NCBI GenBank assembly: GCA_046290575.1
Contig: JBKAGX010000002.1
Span: 62,001 to 126,000, forward strand
DNA length: 64,000 nt
Direction: 5' to 3'
DNA from: JANQQJ01 sp046290575
GTDB taxonomy: Bacteria; Pseudomonadota; Alphaproteobacteria; SMXS01
A program made the translations under genes and the position numbers. This document shows, piece after piece, positions 49,301 through 58,521 of this stretch. The notes under the pieces were generated by a model. That model was not told where the DNA came from and did not search any database. It saw only the letters and a program-made list of their open reading frames with translations. Numbering within the stretch: position 1 is the first letter of the stretch; each line of letters begins with the position of its first letter.

Positions 49301-50077
49301 ATGTCGTCACCCAATTTCGATCTCTCAGGCCGGGTCTGTTTTATCACCGGCACCACCAGCGGACTGGGGCGCCAGTTTGCGCTGTGCCTGGCGGGCGCTG
49401 GCGCCCATGTGGTGATTACCGGGCGGCGGCAGGAAAGGCTTGAAGCCCTGAAGACGGAAATCGAGCAGGCAGGCGGCAGCGCCTACCCGATCTCGTTCGA
49501 TGTTACCGACCAAGCCGCGTGTGCGGCTGCGGTTGCCGAAGCCGAGGAGAAGGTCGGGCCGATTTGGTGTCTGGTGAACAATTCCGGCGTCGCCATTATG
49601 ACCCGCGCCGAGGAAACGACGCAGGAAGACTATGACACGGTGATGGACACCAACGTCCGGGCGCCCTTTATGCTCGCGCAGGAGGTCGGTAAACGCATGA
49701 TTGCGCGGGGCCAGGGCGGTCGAATCATCAATATTGCTTCCATGGCCGGACTGGTCGAGTTGCGTGGCGGGATCACGTATTCAACATCGAAGGCAGCCGC
49801 TGCGATGATGGCCCGTGTTCTGGCGTTGGAATGGGCCCGGCATGGCATCAAGGTCAATGCGATCTGCCCGGGATACATTCGCACCGAGATGAACGACGAT
49901 CTTTGGGAAAGCGATGTAGGGCAGCGGATGATTAACGCCTGGCCGACACGCCGGGTTGGCAAGGATACGGATTTGAACGGCCTGTTGCTTTTGCTGGCAT
50001 CGGATGAAGGCGACTTTATCACCGGCGCCAACATCAAGATCGACGATGGCCAATCATTGGGGATCAAGGGCACATGA
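49301..50077 (+). CDS. Short-chain dehydrogenase/reductase
   Basis: A classical SDR of 258 residues: TGTTSGLG cofactor loop, NNSGV (Ser in place of the usual Ala of NNAG), catalytic Ser in NIASMAG and the YSTSK Tyr/Lys pair, ICPGYIRTEMN. It resembles 3-hydroxyacyl-CoA or gluconate-type dehydrogenases. GAGG lies 8 bases before the ATG. Its stop overlaps the amidase start (ATGA), so the two are co-translated. The substrate is unknown. Confidence 0.9.
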   Translation: MSSPNFDLSGRVCFITGTTSGLGRQFALCLAGAGAHVVITGRRQERLEALKTEIEQAGGSAYPISFDVTDQAACAAAVAEAEEKVGPIWCLVNNSGVAIMTRAEETTQEDYDTVMDTNVRAPFMLAQEVGKRMIARGQGGRIINIASMAGLVELRGGITYSTSKAAAAMMARVLALEWARHGIKVNAICPGYIRTEMNDDLWESDVGQRMINAWPTRRVGKDTDLNGLLLLLASDEGDFITGANIKIDDGQSLGIKGT

Positions 50078-51456
50078 CCGATATTGCGGAGATGTCAGCA
50101 ACAGATCTTGTTGAGGGTTATGAGAAGGGCACCGTAACGCCTGTAGAGGCCACTCAGGCGGCGCTGGAGCGCCTTGAGAGACATAATGATGCGGTGAACG
50201 CTTTCATTCTCGTGGACGCTGAAGGGGCGCTGAAAGAGGCGGAAAAATCCGCCAAGCGCTGGAGCGACTGCAAGCCCAAGGGGCCCTTGGATGGCGTGCC
50301 GCTTTCAATCAAGGAACATATCGATGTCAAGGGATGGGCGACCCGCTATTGCTCGCCTGTTCTGCCTGACGTTCCGGCCGAACAGGACGCGCCGATCACG
50401 ACCCATTTCAGAAACGCCGGCGCCGTCATCCTCGGCAAGACAGCGACACCGGAATTTTGCTGGAAAGGCTGTACCGACAGCGCGCTCTACGGCGTCAGTT
50501 ACAACCCGTGGGATAGTGACAAGACGCCCGGCGGCTCATCGGGCGGCGCGGCCGCAGCGTGTGCGCTCGGTATGGGGCCGCTGCATGTGGGGACGGACGG
50601 CGGTGGCTCCGTGCGGATCCCGGCGGCCTTCTGCGGTGTCTTCGGACTGAAACCCACACAATACAGGGTGCCTTCGGGACCGGGTGGGCCAACGGCGGCG
50701 CTCTCGCAGGCGGGTCCGCTAACCCGCACGGTCGCCGACGGGGCGCTGATGTATTCGGTGATGGCGCAACCGCATCCGCGCGATCCGATGGCGCTACCGG
50801 CGGCGGACATGAATTTCGATCTCGGGGCCGGCGTGAAGGGCCTCAAAATCGCGTTTTGGGATGGTAGCCGCCTGACCGATATTGACCCGGAGATTGCTGA
50901 AAGCGTTGCTGCAGCCGCCAAGGTTTTCGAAGAACTGGGCGCTGAGGTGATCGAGGCCGATCCCGGTTTTGAAAACCAGCTGCAGACCTTTCTGGACTTC
51001 TGGCAGCCCGTCACCGCCTTTTATCTTGAAAACGCCTCAGAAGAGGCGCTGGCGGCCAGTGAGCCGATGCTGGTACGCTCGGCCCAGAAAGGTGCGGAGA
51101 TTCCGATCGTGCGGCATTATGAGGCGCTGGCGGCGCGGGGCGCGCTGGCGCAGACCATGTCGGCCTTTCATGGGCAGTATGATCTGCTGCTGGCGCCCAC
51201 AACACCCGTCCCGCCCTTCAAGGCAGAGCGGGGTGTCTACGGGCCCGAGGGGGAGGCTTACAAGCGTACCTGGACGCCGTTGACCTTCCCGTTCAATCTG
51301 ACGGGCCAACCGGCGGCGTCCGTGCCTTGCGGTTTTACGCGCGACGGCTTGCCCATTGGTTTGCAGATTGTCGGCCCCTGGCATGCTGAAGCCCGTATCC
51401 TGCAGGCCGCCCGCGCCTATGAGACGGTGCACCCCTTCAAAATGCCAACTATCTGA
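50074..51456 (+). CDS. Amidase signature family enzyme
   Basis: The 460 residues hold the Ser-cisSer-Lys triad of the amidase signature family: Lys80 in PLSIKEHIDV, cis-Ser155 in TPGGSSGGAAAA and nucleophile Ser179 in TDGGGSVRIPA. These enzymes hydrolyse amides, including aryl amides and amino acid amides, in the cytoplasm; GatA is an alternative family member but is slightly longer and sits with gatB/gatC, which are absent. It is translationally coupled to the SDR gene. Confidence 0.9.
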   Translation: MTDIAEMSATDLVEGYEKGTVTPVEATQAALERLERHNDAVNAFILVDAEGALKEAEKSAKRWSDCKPKGPLDGVPLSIKEHIDVKGWATRYCSPVLPDVPAEQDAPITTHFRNAGAVILGKTATPEFCWKGCTDSALYGVSYNPWDSDKTPGGSSGGAAAACALGMGPLHVGTDGGGSVRIPAAFCGVFGLKPTQYRVPSGPGGPTAALSQAGPLTRTVADGALMYSVMAQPHPRDPMALPAADMNFDLGAGVKGLKIAFWDGSRLTDIDPEIAESVAAAAKVFEELGAEVIEADPGFENQLQTFLDFWQPVTAFYLENASEEALAASEPMLVRSAQKGAEIPIVRHYEALAARGALAQTMSAFHGQYDLLLAPTTPVPPFKAERGVYGPEGEAYKRTWTPLTFPFNLTGQPAASVPCGFTRDGLPIGLQIVGPWHAEARILQAARAYETVHPFKMPTI

Positions 51457-51538
51457 GATTCAGCAAGAAATCTCCCAGATTTCGTCACAATCGCTTCCTA
51501 TCTCCTCATCTAGCGTCACGCTCATGAGGGATAGAAAC

Positions 51539-51688
51539 ATGTCTGTTCGACATATCGCGATGGGGTTGGCCGGTCTGATGGCTGTGCTGGCACTTGTTGC
51601 CTTTGCTGCGGTCGACTCCAGAGGTATGCACCCCGCGGGCAAGGATATCGTTGCCGGTATCCTGGATAACGTCTCCCGACCGCTCTAG
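51539..51688 (+). CDS. Small single-pass membrane or exported peptide
   Basis: Forty-nine residues, starting MSVRHIAMGLAGLMAVLALV and containing one hydrophobic segment (about 6-24) followed by a short polar tail. AGGG lies 9 bases upstream of the ATG at 51539; an in-frame ATG at 51524 is an alternative. I recognise no family. It sits in a gap between the amidase and the dehydrogenase genes. The evidence is limited to the ribosome site and the membrane segment. Confidence 0.4.
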   Translation: MSVRHIAMGLAGLMAVLALVAFAAVDSRGMHPAGKDIVAGILDNVSRPL

Positions 51689-51771
51689 AAACCAACAGAT
51701 GATGATCTAGGCTTTTACCACCAGCCCAGCCTTTCTATGCTGCACCCGCATCGATCCGGAAAGGGCAGGCT

Positions 51772-52662
51772 ATGGCAGAAAAACTCGCATTCATTGGACT
51801 GGGCGTCATGGGGTATCCCATGGCAGGGCATCTGCAGGCTGCGGGCCATGATATCTGTGTCTACAACCGCACGGCGGCGAAAGCCCAGGACTGGACCGGG
51901 CGTTACGGCGGGCGGTCTGGCTCAACCCCGGCTGAAGCCGCTCAAGGCGCCGATATCGTCTTCACATGCGTTGGCAATGACGATGACGTGCGGCAGGTGA
52001 CAACCGGGGCAGAGGGTGTCCTGCAAACCATGCACAGGGGGGCCGTGCTGGTTGATCACACCACCGCCTCGGCCAATCTGGCGCGGGAGCTGGCGGAAGT
52101 TTGCGACAAAAAGGACATCGGTTTCCTGGATGCGCCTCTCTCTGGCGGGCAGGCCGGGGCCGAAAACGGCCAGGTAACGATTATGACCGGCGGCGATGAG
52201 GCAAGCTTTGCCCGCGCCGAACCGGTTATGCAAGCCTACGCCAAGTCGATCAAGCTGATGGGCCCGGCCGGCCACGGCCAGCTGACCAAGATGGTCAATC
52301 AGATCTGTATCGCGGGCGTTGTACAAGGGCTTGCTGAGGGCGTTCACTTTGCCAAAAAGGCGGGTCTCGATCCTCGCGCGGTGGTCGACGTGATCCGCCA
52401 TGGCGCGGCGCAAAGCTGGCAGATGGAAAACCGCTACGAGACCATGGCGGATGGCTTGTTCGAGCATGGATTCGCTGTGGACTGGATGCGCAAGGATCTC
52501 TCCATCGCGCTGGACGAAAGCCGCCGGAACGGGGCACATCTCGCGCTCACCGCGCTGGTTGACCAGTTCTATGGCGAGGTGCAGGCGCTGGGTGGCAACC
52601 GTTGGGATACCTCTAGCCTGTTGGCGCGTCTTGACGCCTTGAACAAAGGCGAGACTGGCTGA
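51772..52662 (+). CDS. 3-hydroxyisobutyrate dehydrogenase family NAD(P) oxidoreductase
   Basis: The 296 residues have the Rossmann glycine motif G9-L-G-V-M-G-Y-P-M, the substrate motif FLDAPLSGGQAGAENGQVTI and the catalytic Lys173 in GQLTKMVNQ. The family oxidises beta-hydroxy acids (3-hydroxyisobutyrate, tartronate semialdehyde, 2-hydroxy-3-oxopropionate); the exact substrate cannot be read. A weak ribosome site (GGCAGGC) precedes the ATG. It lies 106 bases upstream of the coxG gene and may or may not share its transcript. Confidence 0.9.
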   Translation: MAEKLAFIGLGVMGYPMAGHLQAAGHDICVYNRTAAKAQDWTGRYGGRSGSTPAEAAQGADIVFTCVGNDDDVRQVTTGAEGVLQTMHRGAVLVDHTTASANLARELAEVCDKKDIGFLDAPLSGGQAGAENGQVTIMTGGDEASFARAEPVMQAYAKSIKLMGPAGHGQLTKMVNQICIAGVVQGLAEGVHFAKKAGLDPRAVVDVIRHGAAQSWQMENRYETMADGLFEHGFAVDWMRKDLSIALDESRRNGAHLALTALVDQFYGEVQALGGNRWDTSSLLARLDALNKGETG

Positions 52663-52768
52663 ACCGCAACCGCGATAAAGCCTTTGACTTCGGCGGTGCA
52701 GGGACTAGGTTTCTGCCAAGAAAGGCGGACTGTATCGATACCGCCAACAGGGTTTCAGGAGTGTGTCT

Positions 52769-53392
52769 ATGGACATGAGCGGGGAATACCGGATCCCGGC
52801 GCCGCGTGAGCGCGTATGGGATGCGCTCAACGATCCTGACATACTGGGCCAGTGCATTCCCGGCTGCCAATCTATTGAGAAAACATCCGATACCGAGATG
52901 ACGGCGGTCGTGAAGGCCAAGGTCGGACCGGTCAGCGCCAAGTTCAATGGTGACGTGACCCTCTCCGACATGGATCCGCCCAATGGCTACACGCTCAGTG
53001 GTGAGGGCAAGGGCGGTGTCGCTGGCTTCGCCCGGGGAACCGCCAAGGTGGCCCTTGCTGAAGACGGCGACGGGACACTTCTGACCTACAATGTCGATGC
53101 AAAGGTTGGCGGCAAGTTGGCGCAGGTTGGTGCCCGGCTGGTGGACGGCACGGCCAAAAAGATGGCCGATGATTTCTTCTCAACCTTCTCAGAGATCGTC
53201 GGCAGCGGTAGTGGCGCTGAAGCCGAAGAAACAGCACCGGACAGCGCCGCGCCGGAACCGGCTGCGGCGGCCGTAGCGCAGCCCGAAGCGACGGAAAAAC
53301 CCAAAAAGAGCTGGGGCTCGCCGTTGACCATTGCGGTCATTGGGGCAGCACTGGTACTCCTGATATACTTCCTGCTTTCCGGCGGGAACTAG
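52769..53392 (+). CDS. coxG: CoxG-like SRPBCC protein with C-terminal membrane anchor
   Basis: The 207 residues have the SRPBCC/CoxG domain (about 1-147; SGEYRIPAPRERVWDALNDP at the start, GxVxGFARGTAKV in the middle), a Glu/Ala/Pro-rich linker and a C-terminal transmembrane helix (LTIAVIGAALVLLIYFLL). CoxG recruits CO dehydrogenase-type enzymes to the membrane in carboxydotrophs. The ATG at 52769 is chosen for CAGGAG 7 bases upstream. It is the first gene of coxG-coxS-coxM and is therefore probably the membrane anchor of that hydroxylase. Confidence 0.88.
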   Translation: MDMSGEYRIPAPRERVWDALNDPDILGQCIPGCQSIEKTSDTEMTAVVKAKVGPVSAKFNGDVTLSDMDPPNGYTLSGEGKGGVAGFARGTAKVALAEDGDGTLLTYNVDAKVGGKLAQVGARLVDGTAKKMADDFFSTFSEIVGSGSGAEAEETAPDSAAPEPAAAAVAQPEATEKPKKSWGSPLTIAVIGAALVLLIYFLLSGGN

Positions 53393-53416
53393 ACGTCTAA
53401 CGAAACGAGGACGAGC

Positions 53417-53884
53417 ATGACAGTGACGGTAAAAACGACAGTCAACGGCAAGGAGGTCTCCGGCGATGTGGAGCCTAACACGCTGCTGGTCCATTTCATT
53501 CGTGAGAATCTGGAGCTGACGGGCACCCATGTCGGCTGTGATACCAGCCAGTGCGGCGCGTGCACGGTTCATCTTGATGGCCGCCCGGTGAAATCCTGCA
53601 CCATGCTGGCCGTTCAGGCCGAAGGGCACGAGGTGACAACCATCGAAGGCGTTGGCCAGCCGGGTGATCTGCATCCGATGCAGGCGGCCTTTCAGGAAGA
53701 ACATGGCGCCCAGTGTGGATTCTGCACCCCGGGCATGATCATGGCCAGCATTGGCATCGTAGAGCGCAACAAGGACAACCTTACTGAAGAAGTTGTCCGG
53801 CACGAGCTGGAAGGCAATATCTGCCGCTGTACCGGCTACCACAATATCGTCAAATCCGTGCTCGCCGCCGCGCGGGATATGTAA
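53417..53884 (+). CDS. coxS: Molybdenum hydroxylase [2Fe-2S] small subunit, CoxS-like
   Basis: The 155 residues hold both cluster sets: Cys41, 46, 49 and 61 (first) and Cys100, 103, 136 and 138 (second, CGFCTPGMIMA and CRCTGY). It links molybdenum and FAD subunits. GAGG precedes the ATG. The medium subunit follows 27 bases later, but the large subunit is not on this strand: it lies at 58522-60873 on the other strand. CoxS here means family, not proven CO oxidation. Confidence 0.9.
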   Translation: MTVTVKTTVNGKEVSGDVEPNTLLVHFIRENLELTGTHVGCDTSQCGACTVHLDGRPVKSCTMLAVQAEGHEVTTIEGVGQPGDLHPMQAAFQEEHGAQCGFCTPGMIMASIGIVERNKDNLTEEVVRHELEGNICRCTGYHNIVKSVLAAARDM

Positions 53885-53911
53885 GCCAGCTGACCGAGGG
53901 AGCATCAACAG

Positions 53912-54706
53912 ATGTATAATTTCACCTATCACCGCCCCGGCAGCGTCGATGAAGCCGCCTCACTGATTGCCGACAATGAAGACGCCAAGCTGCTGGCCGG
54001 TGGCATGACCCTGCTGCCCACCATGAAGCAGCGGCTCGCCATGCCTTCTGACCTTGTTGACCTGAATGAGATCGGTGGTCTGAGCGGTATTTCTGTTGAT
54101 GGCGGCACTGTCACCATTGGCGCGACCACCCGCCACGCGGATGTGGCTGCTTCTGCTGATGTGCAGTCCGCCATTCCGGCCCTTGCCGCGCTGGCGGGCC
54201 AGATCGGCGACCCTGCGGTCCGCAACCGCGGGACCATCGGCGGGTCGCTGGCGAATGCCGACCCGGCAGCTGATTATCCGGCTGCGATTGTCGGTCTCGG
54301 TGCAACCATCGTGACCAACAGCCGTGAAATCTCAGGCGACGACTTCTTTGTCGATATGTTCGAAACCGCGTTGGATGAAGGCGAAATTATCACCGCCGTT
54401 CGCTTCCCGGTGCCGCAGAAAGCGTCCTATTTCAAGTTCCCGAACCCGGCATCGCGCTACCCGATCGTCGGCGTGATGGTGGCCCAGACAGACAGTGGCG
54501 TGCGTGTCGCGGTGACCGGTGCCGGACCCAGCGCCTTCCGTGTACCGGAAATGGAGCAGGCTTTAAGCAGCAACTTCTCGGCGGATGCTGTTGAGGGTAT
54601 TTCCGTGCCGGCTGACGGGCTGAACGAGGATATGCACGCATCAGCCGCCTTCCGGGCCAGCCTGGTTACAGTGGGTGCCAAGCGCGCGGTCGCTGAGATC
54701 GCCTGA
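53912..54706 (+). CDS. coxM: Molybdenum hydroxylase FAD-binding medium subunit, CoxM-like
   Basis: The 264 residues carry the two FAD motifs, AGGMTLLPTMKQRL (about 30-43) and TIGGSLANADPAADYPA (about 108-124), and end slightly short of 290-residue CoxM relatives. GAGGGAG precedes the ATG. It accepts electrons from CoxS and passes them to quinone or another acceptor. Together with coxG and coxS it forms the plus-strand half of the enzyme operon. Confidence 0.9.
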   Translation: MYNFTYHRPGSVDEAASLIADNEDAKLLAGGMTLLPTMKQRLAMPSDLVDLNEIGGLSGISVDGGTVTIGATTRHADVAASADVQSAIPALAALAGQIGDPAVRNRGTIGGSLANADPAADYPAAIVGLGATIVTNSREISGDDFFVDMFETALDEGEIITAVRFPVPQKASYFKFPNPASRYPIVGVMVAQTDSGVRVAVTGAGPSAFRVPEMEQALSSNFSADAVEGISVPADGLNEDMHASAAFRASLVTVGAKRAVAEIA

Positions 54707-54733
54707 TCCGGCTGGCCGGTATGGACATCGGCC

Positions 54734-55537
54734 ATGTCTACTGAAAGCTACGCAATCGAAGGCGGCGTCGAAGGGCGTGACCGCCTGAAGCTTCTTTCAC
54801 GTGTTTTTGGCGCTGCGACAAAGTCCCTGCTGGACCGTGTCGGTCTCCAGCCCGGCATGTCAGCCCTAGACCTGGGCTGTGGCGGCGGTGACGTGACGCT
54901 GGAGATTGCCCGCCGCATCGGTCCCGATGGCGCTGTTACCGGTATCGATATGGATCCGGTTGCTCTGGACCTGGCGCGCCAAGAGGCTGACACACAGGGT
55001 ATTTCCAACGTCGACTACGTTCAGCAGGACTTGGCTGCGTCGCTGGACGTTGAGCCGGTCGACTTCGTCCACATGCGGTTCCTGCTATCCCATATTGCAG
55101 AACCGGCTGCCTTGCTCGCGCGGGTGTTCCATCGCCTGAAGCCCGGCGGGCGAATTGCGGTGATGGACGTTGAATTCCGCGCACACTTCAGCGTGCCCGA
55201 CAGTGCTGCCCTGCACCGCTATGTGGACTTGTACACCAGGGTTGTCGCGGCGACGGGTGGTGACGCGAATATCGGCCCGCGGCTGACAGGCCTTCTGCAT
55301 GACGCGGGTTTTCAACACATCAGACCGGGTGTAGACCAACCGACAGGCAAGGACACCGAGATCAAGCTGATGAATCCGGTCACGCTGGAGCGTATCGCAC
55401 CTTCTGTTTTGAAGGCCGGGCTGGCTTCAGGGGAAGAGCTGCATAAGACCATCAGGGCGCTCTACGCGCAGGCCCGCGACCCCGGCTATGTCCAGGCGAC
55501 CCCGCGAGTTTTTCAGATATTGGGACGGAAACCATGA
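54734..55537 (+). CDS. Class I SAM-dependent methyltransferase
   Basis: The 267 residues contain the SAM motif I LDLGCGGGDVTLEIARRIG, GIDMDPVALDLAR (motif II acidic residue) and LKPGGRIAVMDVEF (post-motif). It resembles small-molecule or ubiquinone/menaquinone-type methyltransferases; the acceptor is unknown. It follows coxM by 27 bases and overlaps the next VOC gene by 4 bases (ATGA), so it probably shares the coxGSM transcript. Why a methyltransferase accompanies the hydroxylase is not clear. Confidence 0.88.
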   Translation: MSTESYAIEGGVEGRDRLKLLSRVFGAATKSLLDRVGLQPGMSALDLGCGGGDVTLEIARRIGPDGAVTGIDMDPVALDLARQEADTQGISNVDYVQQDLAASLDVEPVDFVHMRFLLSHIAEPAALLARVFHRLKPGGRIAVMDVEFRAHFSVPDSAALHRYVDLYTRVVAATGGDANIGPRLTGLLHDAGFQHIRPGVDQPTGKDTEIKLMNPVTLERIAPSVLKAGLASGEELHKTIRALYAQARDPGYVQATPRVFQILGRKP

Positions 55538-55905
55538 AACTGGGCGCATTTTCTATCAGCCTGGCTGTCAAGGATATCCAGGCATCCAAGGCGTTCTATG
55601 CCCGGTTGGGCTTTCAAAAGGTCGGTGGTGATGAAGACCAGGGATGGCTCGTTCTGAGCAACGACAGCTGCACCATCGGGCTGTTTCAGGGAATGTTTGA
55701 CAAGAACACCCTGACGTTTAATCCGGGATGGAATCAGCAGGGCCAACCTCTCGACAGTTTTCAGGACATCAGGGATTTGCAGAAGCACCTGAAGTCACAG
55801 GGCGTATCATTCGTCAGCGAAGCTGATGAGACGGGCAGTGGGCCAGCCAGTTTTGTTTTATTGGATCCGGACGGAAACCCGATCCTGGTGGATCAGCACG
55901 TCTGA
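55534..55905 (+). CDS. VOC superfamily (glyoxalase-like) protein
   Basis: The 123-residue single-domain VOC protein starts MKLGAFSISLAVKDIQASKA and ends LLDPDGNPILVDQHV, typical of PhnB-like or glyoxalase-fold proteins in which two chains form the active site. The predicted metal residues are not all obvious (the N-terminal His of SISLAV is replaced by Ser), so it may bind ligand without catalysis. It overlaps the methyltransferase gene by 4 bases and ends convergent with the MocA fusion gene. Confidence 0.85.
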   Translation: MKLGAFSISLAVKDIQASKAFYARLGFQKVGGDEDQGWLVLSNDSCTIGLFQGMFDKNTLTFNPGWNQQGQPLDSFQDIRDLQKHLKSQGVSFVSEADETGSGPASFVLLDPDGNPILVDQHV

Positions 55906-55935
55906 TCTAATCTATTGGTTTCTAGAGCTCTAGGT

Positions 55936-57549
55936 TCAAAGCGAACCGAAGGCGTCAGGTGTATCGAAATCTCTGAAAATCCGGTCGCCGTCGATGTCGA
56001 CCTCGCAGATCTTGTCCGCGTATGTGTGCAGCAACCCGCGGGCGCCTTTATCGCCTTTGATATTCTGCATTTCCTCGAAATAGAGCCGGCTCCACAGCAC
56101 CGGATTGCCCCATTTTCCAGCTCGGGTGGGCACGCAGATCGTGCGGCCTTCTTCTTCGTCAAAAGCAGCAATCAGCCGATTGATATCAGCGGCCGTGACC
56201 AAGGGCATATCGCCCAGGCAGATCGCTACCCCGTCAACATCGTCGGGTAATGCGTTCAGTCCGGCGTGCAGGCTGCCGGCCATGCCGTCGGCAAAGTCCG
56301 GGTTGTGAACGAACTGAATCTCAAGGCCCTCAAGAGCTGACTGGATATCGCCCTGGTCGCGCCCGGTGACGACAATGACCGGGCCTGCCGTGCTGCCCAA
56401 CGTGTTCTCAACCGTGTGGCGGATCATCGGGGCGCCTTCGATCTCCTCCAGCAGCTTGTTACGGCCTCCCATGCGGCTTGAGGTGCCTGCCGCCATCACG
56501 ATGGCGGCGATCCGGGGTGCACGGGCCATTGGTTTGGCTTCTCCGGTGGCTTGACGGCGGGGCAGGGGGCGAGAGCCGATCTCTTTCAGCAGTCCGCCGG
56601 CACCCATGCGCATGACATCTTCGCGTGTTACCTCGAGCTCTGCGCCAATCCGTTGCAGAACCCAATCAAAGCCGTTCAGTTTGGGGGACCGGGCACAGCC
56701 CGGCAGACCGATCACAGGAGTCTCGCCAATATGCGCGAGCAGTAACAGGTTGCCCGGATCGACCGGCATACCGAAATGATCGATTGTACCGCCTGCGGCC
56801 CCAATCGCGGCAGGGACCACATCCCGCCGGTCCGTATTGGCGCTGGCCCCGGCGATCAGCAGTAGATCGCATCCAGCCTGTATCTGACGCGTAATCTCAT
56901 CGGTCAGCGCAGATACCTGATGTGCAGCATGGCTTGTTCTGATCAGGGCTCCGCCGATCTCATCCATTCTGGCACTGGTAATCCGGATCAGCTTCTCCGT
57001 CGCCTTGCCGGCTCCCGCTGGCAGCGTGGTCTCGATCAGGGCAGCGTCAATGCCTCTGTATGGAGCAACCGAGACAAGTGGGACGTTCGACAGACTGTCG
57101 ATAGCTTGGTCCAGCAGACCGCCCGACACAGCAAAGGGGATAATCTTGATAGTCCCGACCAACTGGCCTTCGCGCACGGCGGCATAGGGCGGCAGTGTGG
57201 CCAACGTCAGCGACTCATCAATCAGGTTGAGTGCGTCCAACCGGTCACGGTCGAACACGACCACCCCATCTGCTTCGGCAAAGAGATTGCAGCGGCCTGT
57301 GAAGGCGGTGCTCTTTCGTAAGCCGTGTCCCTTGCAGGCGTTGGCCAATCGATCGGCGGCATCGTCTTCCGTGACGTCGCCCGGTTCCAGCCGGAAGGCG
57401 GCAATGTGGTCAATGCCGGCTTCTCTCAGGGCATCGATGTCGCTTGCAGAGAGTGTGTGCCCCTTCTTCAGCTTCCGTGTGCGGACCTGCTGGCTGTGGG
57501 CGAGAATCGCGCCCTCAGCCTTGTCGACGGCCATGTCGGCATAGATCAT
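55936..57549 (-). CDS. Fusion of a molybdopterin-binding domain with a MocA-type cytidylyltransferase
   Basis: The 537 residues join two domains. The N-terminal part (about 1-335) has a MoeA/MoaB-like molybdopterin-binding fold: GQLVGTIKIIPFAV, LIAGASANTDRRDVVPAAI, IGLPGCARSPKLNGFD. The C-terminal part (about 345-537) is a nucleotidyltransferase with the MocA/MobA motif IVMAAGTSSRMGGRNKLLEE and ICLGDMPLVTAADINRL. By family it finishes molybdopterin with cytidine for hydroxylases of the cox type. It overlaps xdhC by 4 bases, which supports that role. Similar fusions are annotated as molybdopterin-binding/glycosyltransferase family 2 proteins. Confidence 0.87.
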   Translation of the reverse strand: MIYADMAVDKAEGAILAHSQQVRTRKLKKGHTLSASDIDALREAGIDHIAAFRLEPGDVTEDDAADRLANACKGHGLRKSTAFTGRCNLFAEADGVVVFDRDRLDALNLIDESLTLATLPPYAAVREGQLVGTIKIIPFAVSGGLLDQAIDSLSNVPLVSVAPYRGIDAALIETTLPAGAGKATEKLIRITSARMDEIGGALIRTSHAAHQVSALTDEITRQIQAGCDLLLIAGASANTDRRDVVPAAIGAAGGTIDHFGMPVDPGNLLLLAHIGETPVIGLPGCARSPKLNGFDWVLQRIGAELEVTREDVMRMGAGGLLKEIGSRPLPRRQATGEAKPMARAPRIAAIVMAAGTSSRMGGRNKLLEEIEGAPMIRHTVENTLGSTAGPVIVVTGRDQGDIQSALEGLEIQFVHNPDFADGMAGSLHAGLNALPDDVDGVAICLGDMPLVTAADINRLIAAFDEEEGRTICVPTRAGKWGNPVLWSRLYFEEMQNIKGDKGARGLLHTYADKICEVDIDGDRIFRDFDTPDAFGSL

Positions 57550-58508
57550 TGCAGGGCGCCGCGCTGGACCGCGATAATCTCGGCGAGAATAGAGGCGGCA
57601 ATTTCAGCCGGGGAACTGGCGCCGATATCGAGGCCGATGGGGCCATGAATCCGGCTGATTTCGTCCTGCGAGAACCCGGCCTCGGTCAACCGGTCGACCC
57701 TTTTGGCCTGGGTCCGTGTGGAGCCGAGGGCGCCGACATAGAAGCAGTCGGATTTGAGCGCAATGTCGAGCGCCGGATCATCAAGCTTCGGGTCGTGGGT
57801 CAGCGTGACAACCGCCGAACGTCGATCGAGTGCAAAATCTTCCAGCGCCTGATCCGGCCAGTCCGTGGACAGTCCAACACCGGGAAACCGCTCTGGCGTC
57901 GCAAAAGCCTGGCGTGGGTCAATCACCGTAACGTCGAATCCGACACGCTGCGCCATCGGCACCAATTCCTGGGCGATATGGACCGCACCGACAATCGCCA
58001 GCCGCCGGGGCGTGTTGAAGACCCGGACAAATTCATTTTCATTCAAGGTCTTGCTGCGGTCTTCGCGCATGGCCTGCGCCACGTCCTCTGGTGCAGCGCC
58101 GGCATCAATCAGGGTGTGCGCGCCGGTTTCCAGGTTGGTTGTCAGTGCAACGGACCGGCTTTCCTCAGCGGCGTTCACAACATCCTGGATTTCGTCTGGC
58201 ATGGGCTCGACAAAGACCCGGATGGTCCCGCCGCAGGCCAGGCCAACTTCCCAGGCATCTTCGTTAGAGACACTGAATTCCAGATTGCGGATCTCGCCAT
58301 CTTCGATGGCTTGACGGGCTTCGGTGATCACCGCGCCTTCGATACAACCGCCTGATACAGACCCGACGAAGTTCCCCTGGTCGTCAGCGGCCAACTGGCT
58401 GCCGACGGGGAAGGGCGCTGACCCCCACGTACTAGAGACCGTTGCCAGTGCTACCTTGCGCCCTTGGGCGCGCCAGTCCTCCGCCGTCTTCAGGATTTCG
58501 ATGGACAT
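57546..58508 (-). CDS. xdhC: XdhC/CoxF-type molybdenum enzyme maturation factor
   Basis: The 320 residues contain the XdhC marks: VALATVSSTWGSAPFPVGSQ, SVSGGCIEGAVITEA, LACGGTIRVFVEP, and a C-terminal Rossmann domain (RRLAIVGAVHIAQELVPMA, VVTLTHDPKLDDPAL, GALGSTRT). XdhC binds the molybdenum cofactor, promotes its sulfuration and delivers it to xanthine-dehydrogenase-family enzymes. It lies between coxL (13 bases) and the MocA fusion (4-base overlap), so it probably matures this large subunit. It could also serve the IorAB-like enzyme at 16664-19264. Confidence 0.92.
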   Translation of the reverse strand: MSIEILKTAEDWRAQGRKVALATVSSTWGSAPFPVGSQLAADDQGNFVGSVSGGCIEGAVITEARQAIEDGEIRNLEFSVSNEDAWEVGLACGGTIRVFVEPMPDEIQDVVNAAEESRSVALTTNLETGAHTLIDAGAAPEDVAQAMREDRSKTLNENEFVRVFNTPRRLAIVGAVHIAQELVPMAQRVGFDVTVIDPRQAFATPERFPGVGLSTDWPDQALEDFALDRRSAVVTLTHDPKLDDPALDIALKSDCFYVGALGSTRTQAKRVDRLTEAGFSQDEISRIHGPIGLDIGASSPAEIAASILAEIIAVQRGALQ

Positions 58509-58521
58509 GGCGCTCTAGGGG

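Noticed and set aside
55922..55933. CTAGAGCTCTAG palindrome between the convergent VOC and MocA-fusion genes
   Set aside because: It is a perfect 12-bp dyad but weak as a stem and lacks a T-run, so I do not call it a terminator or operator.
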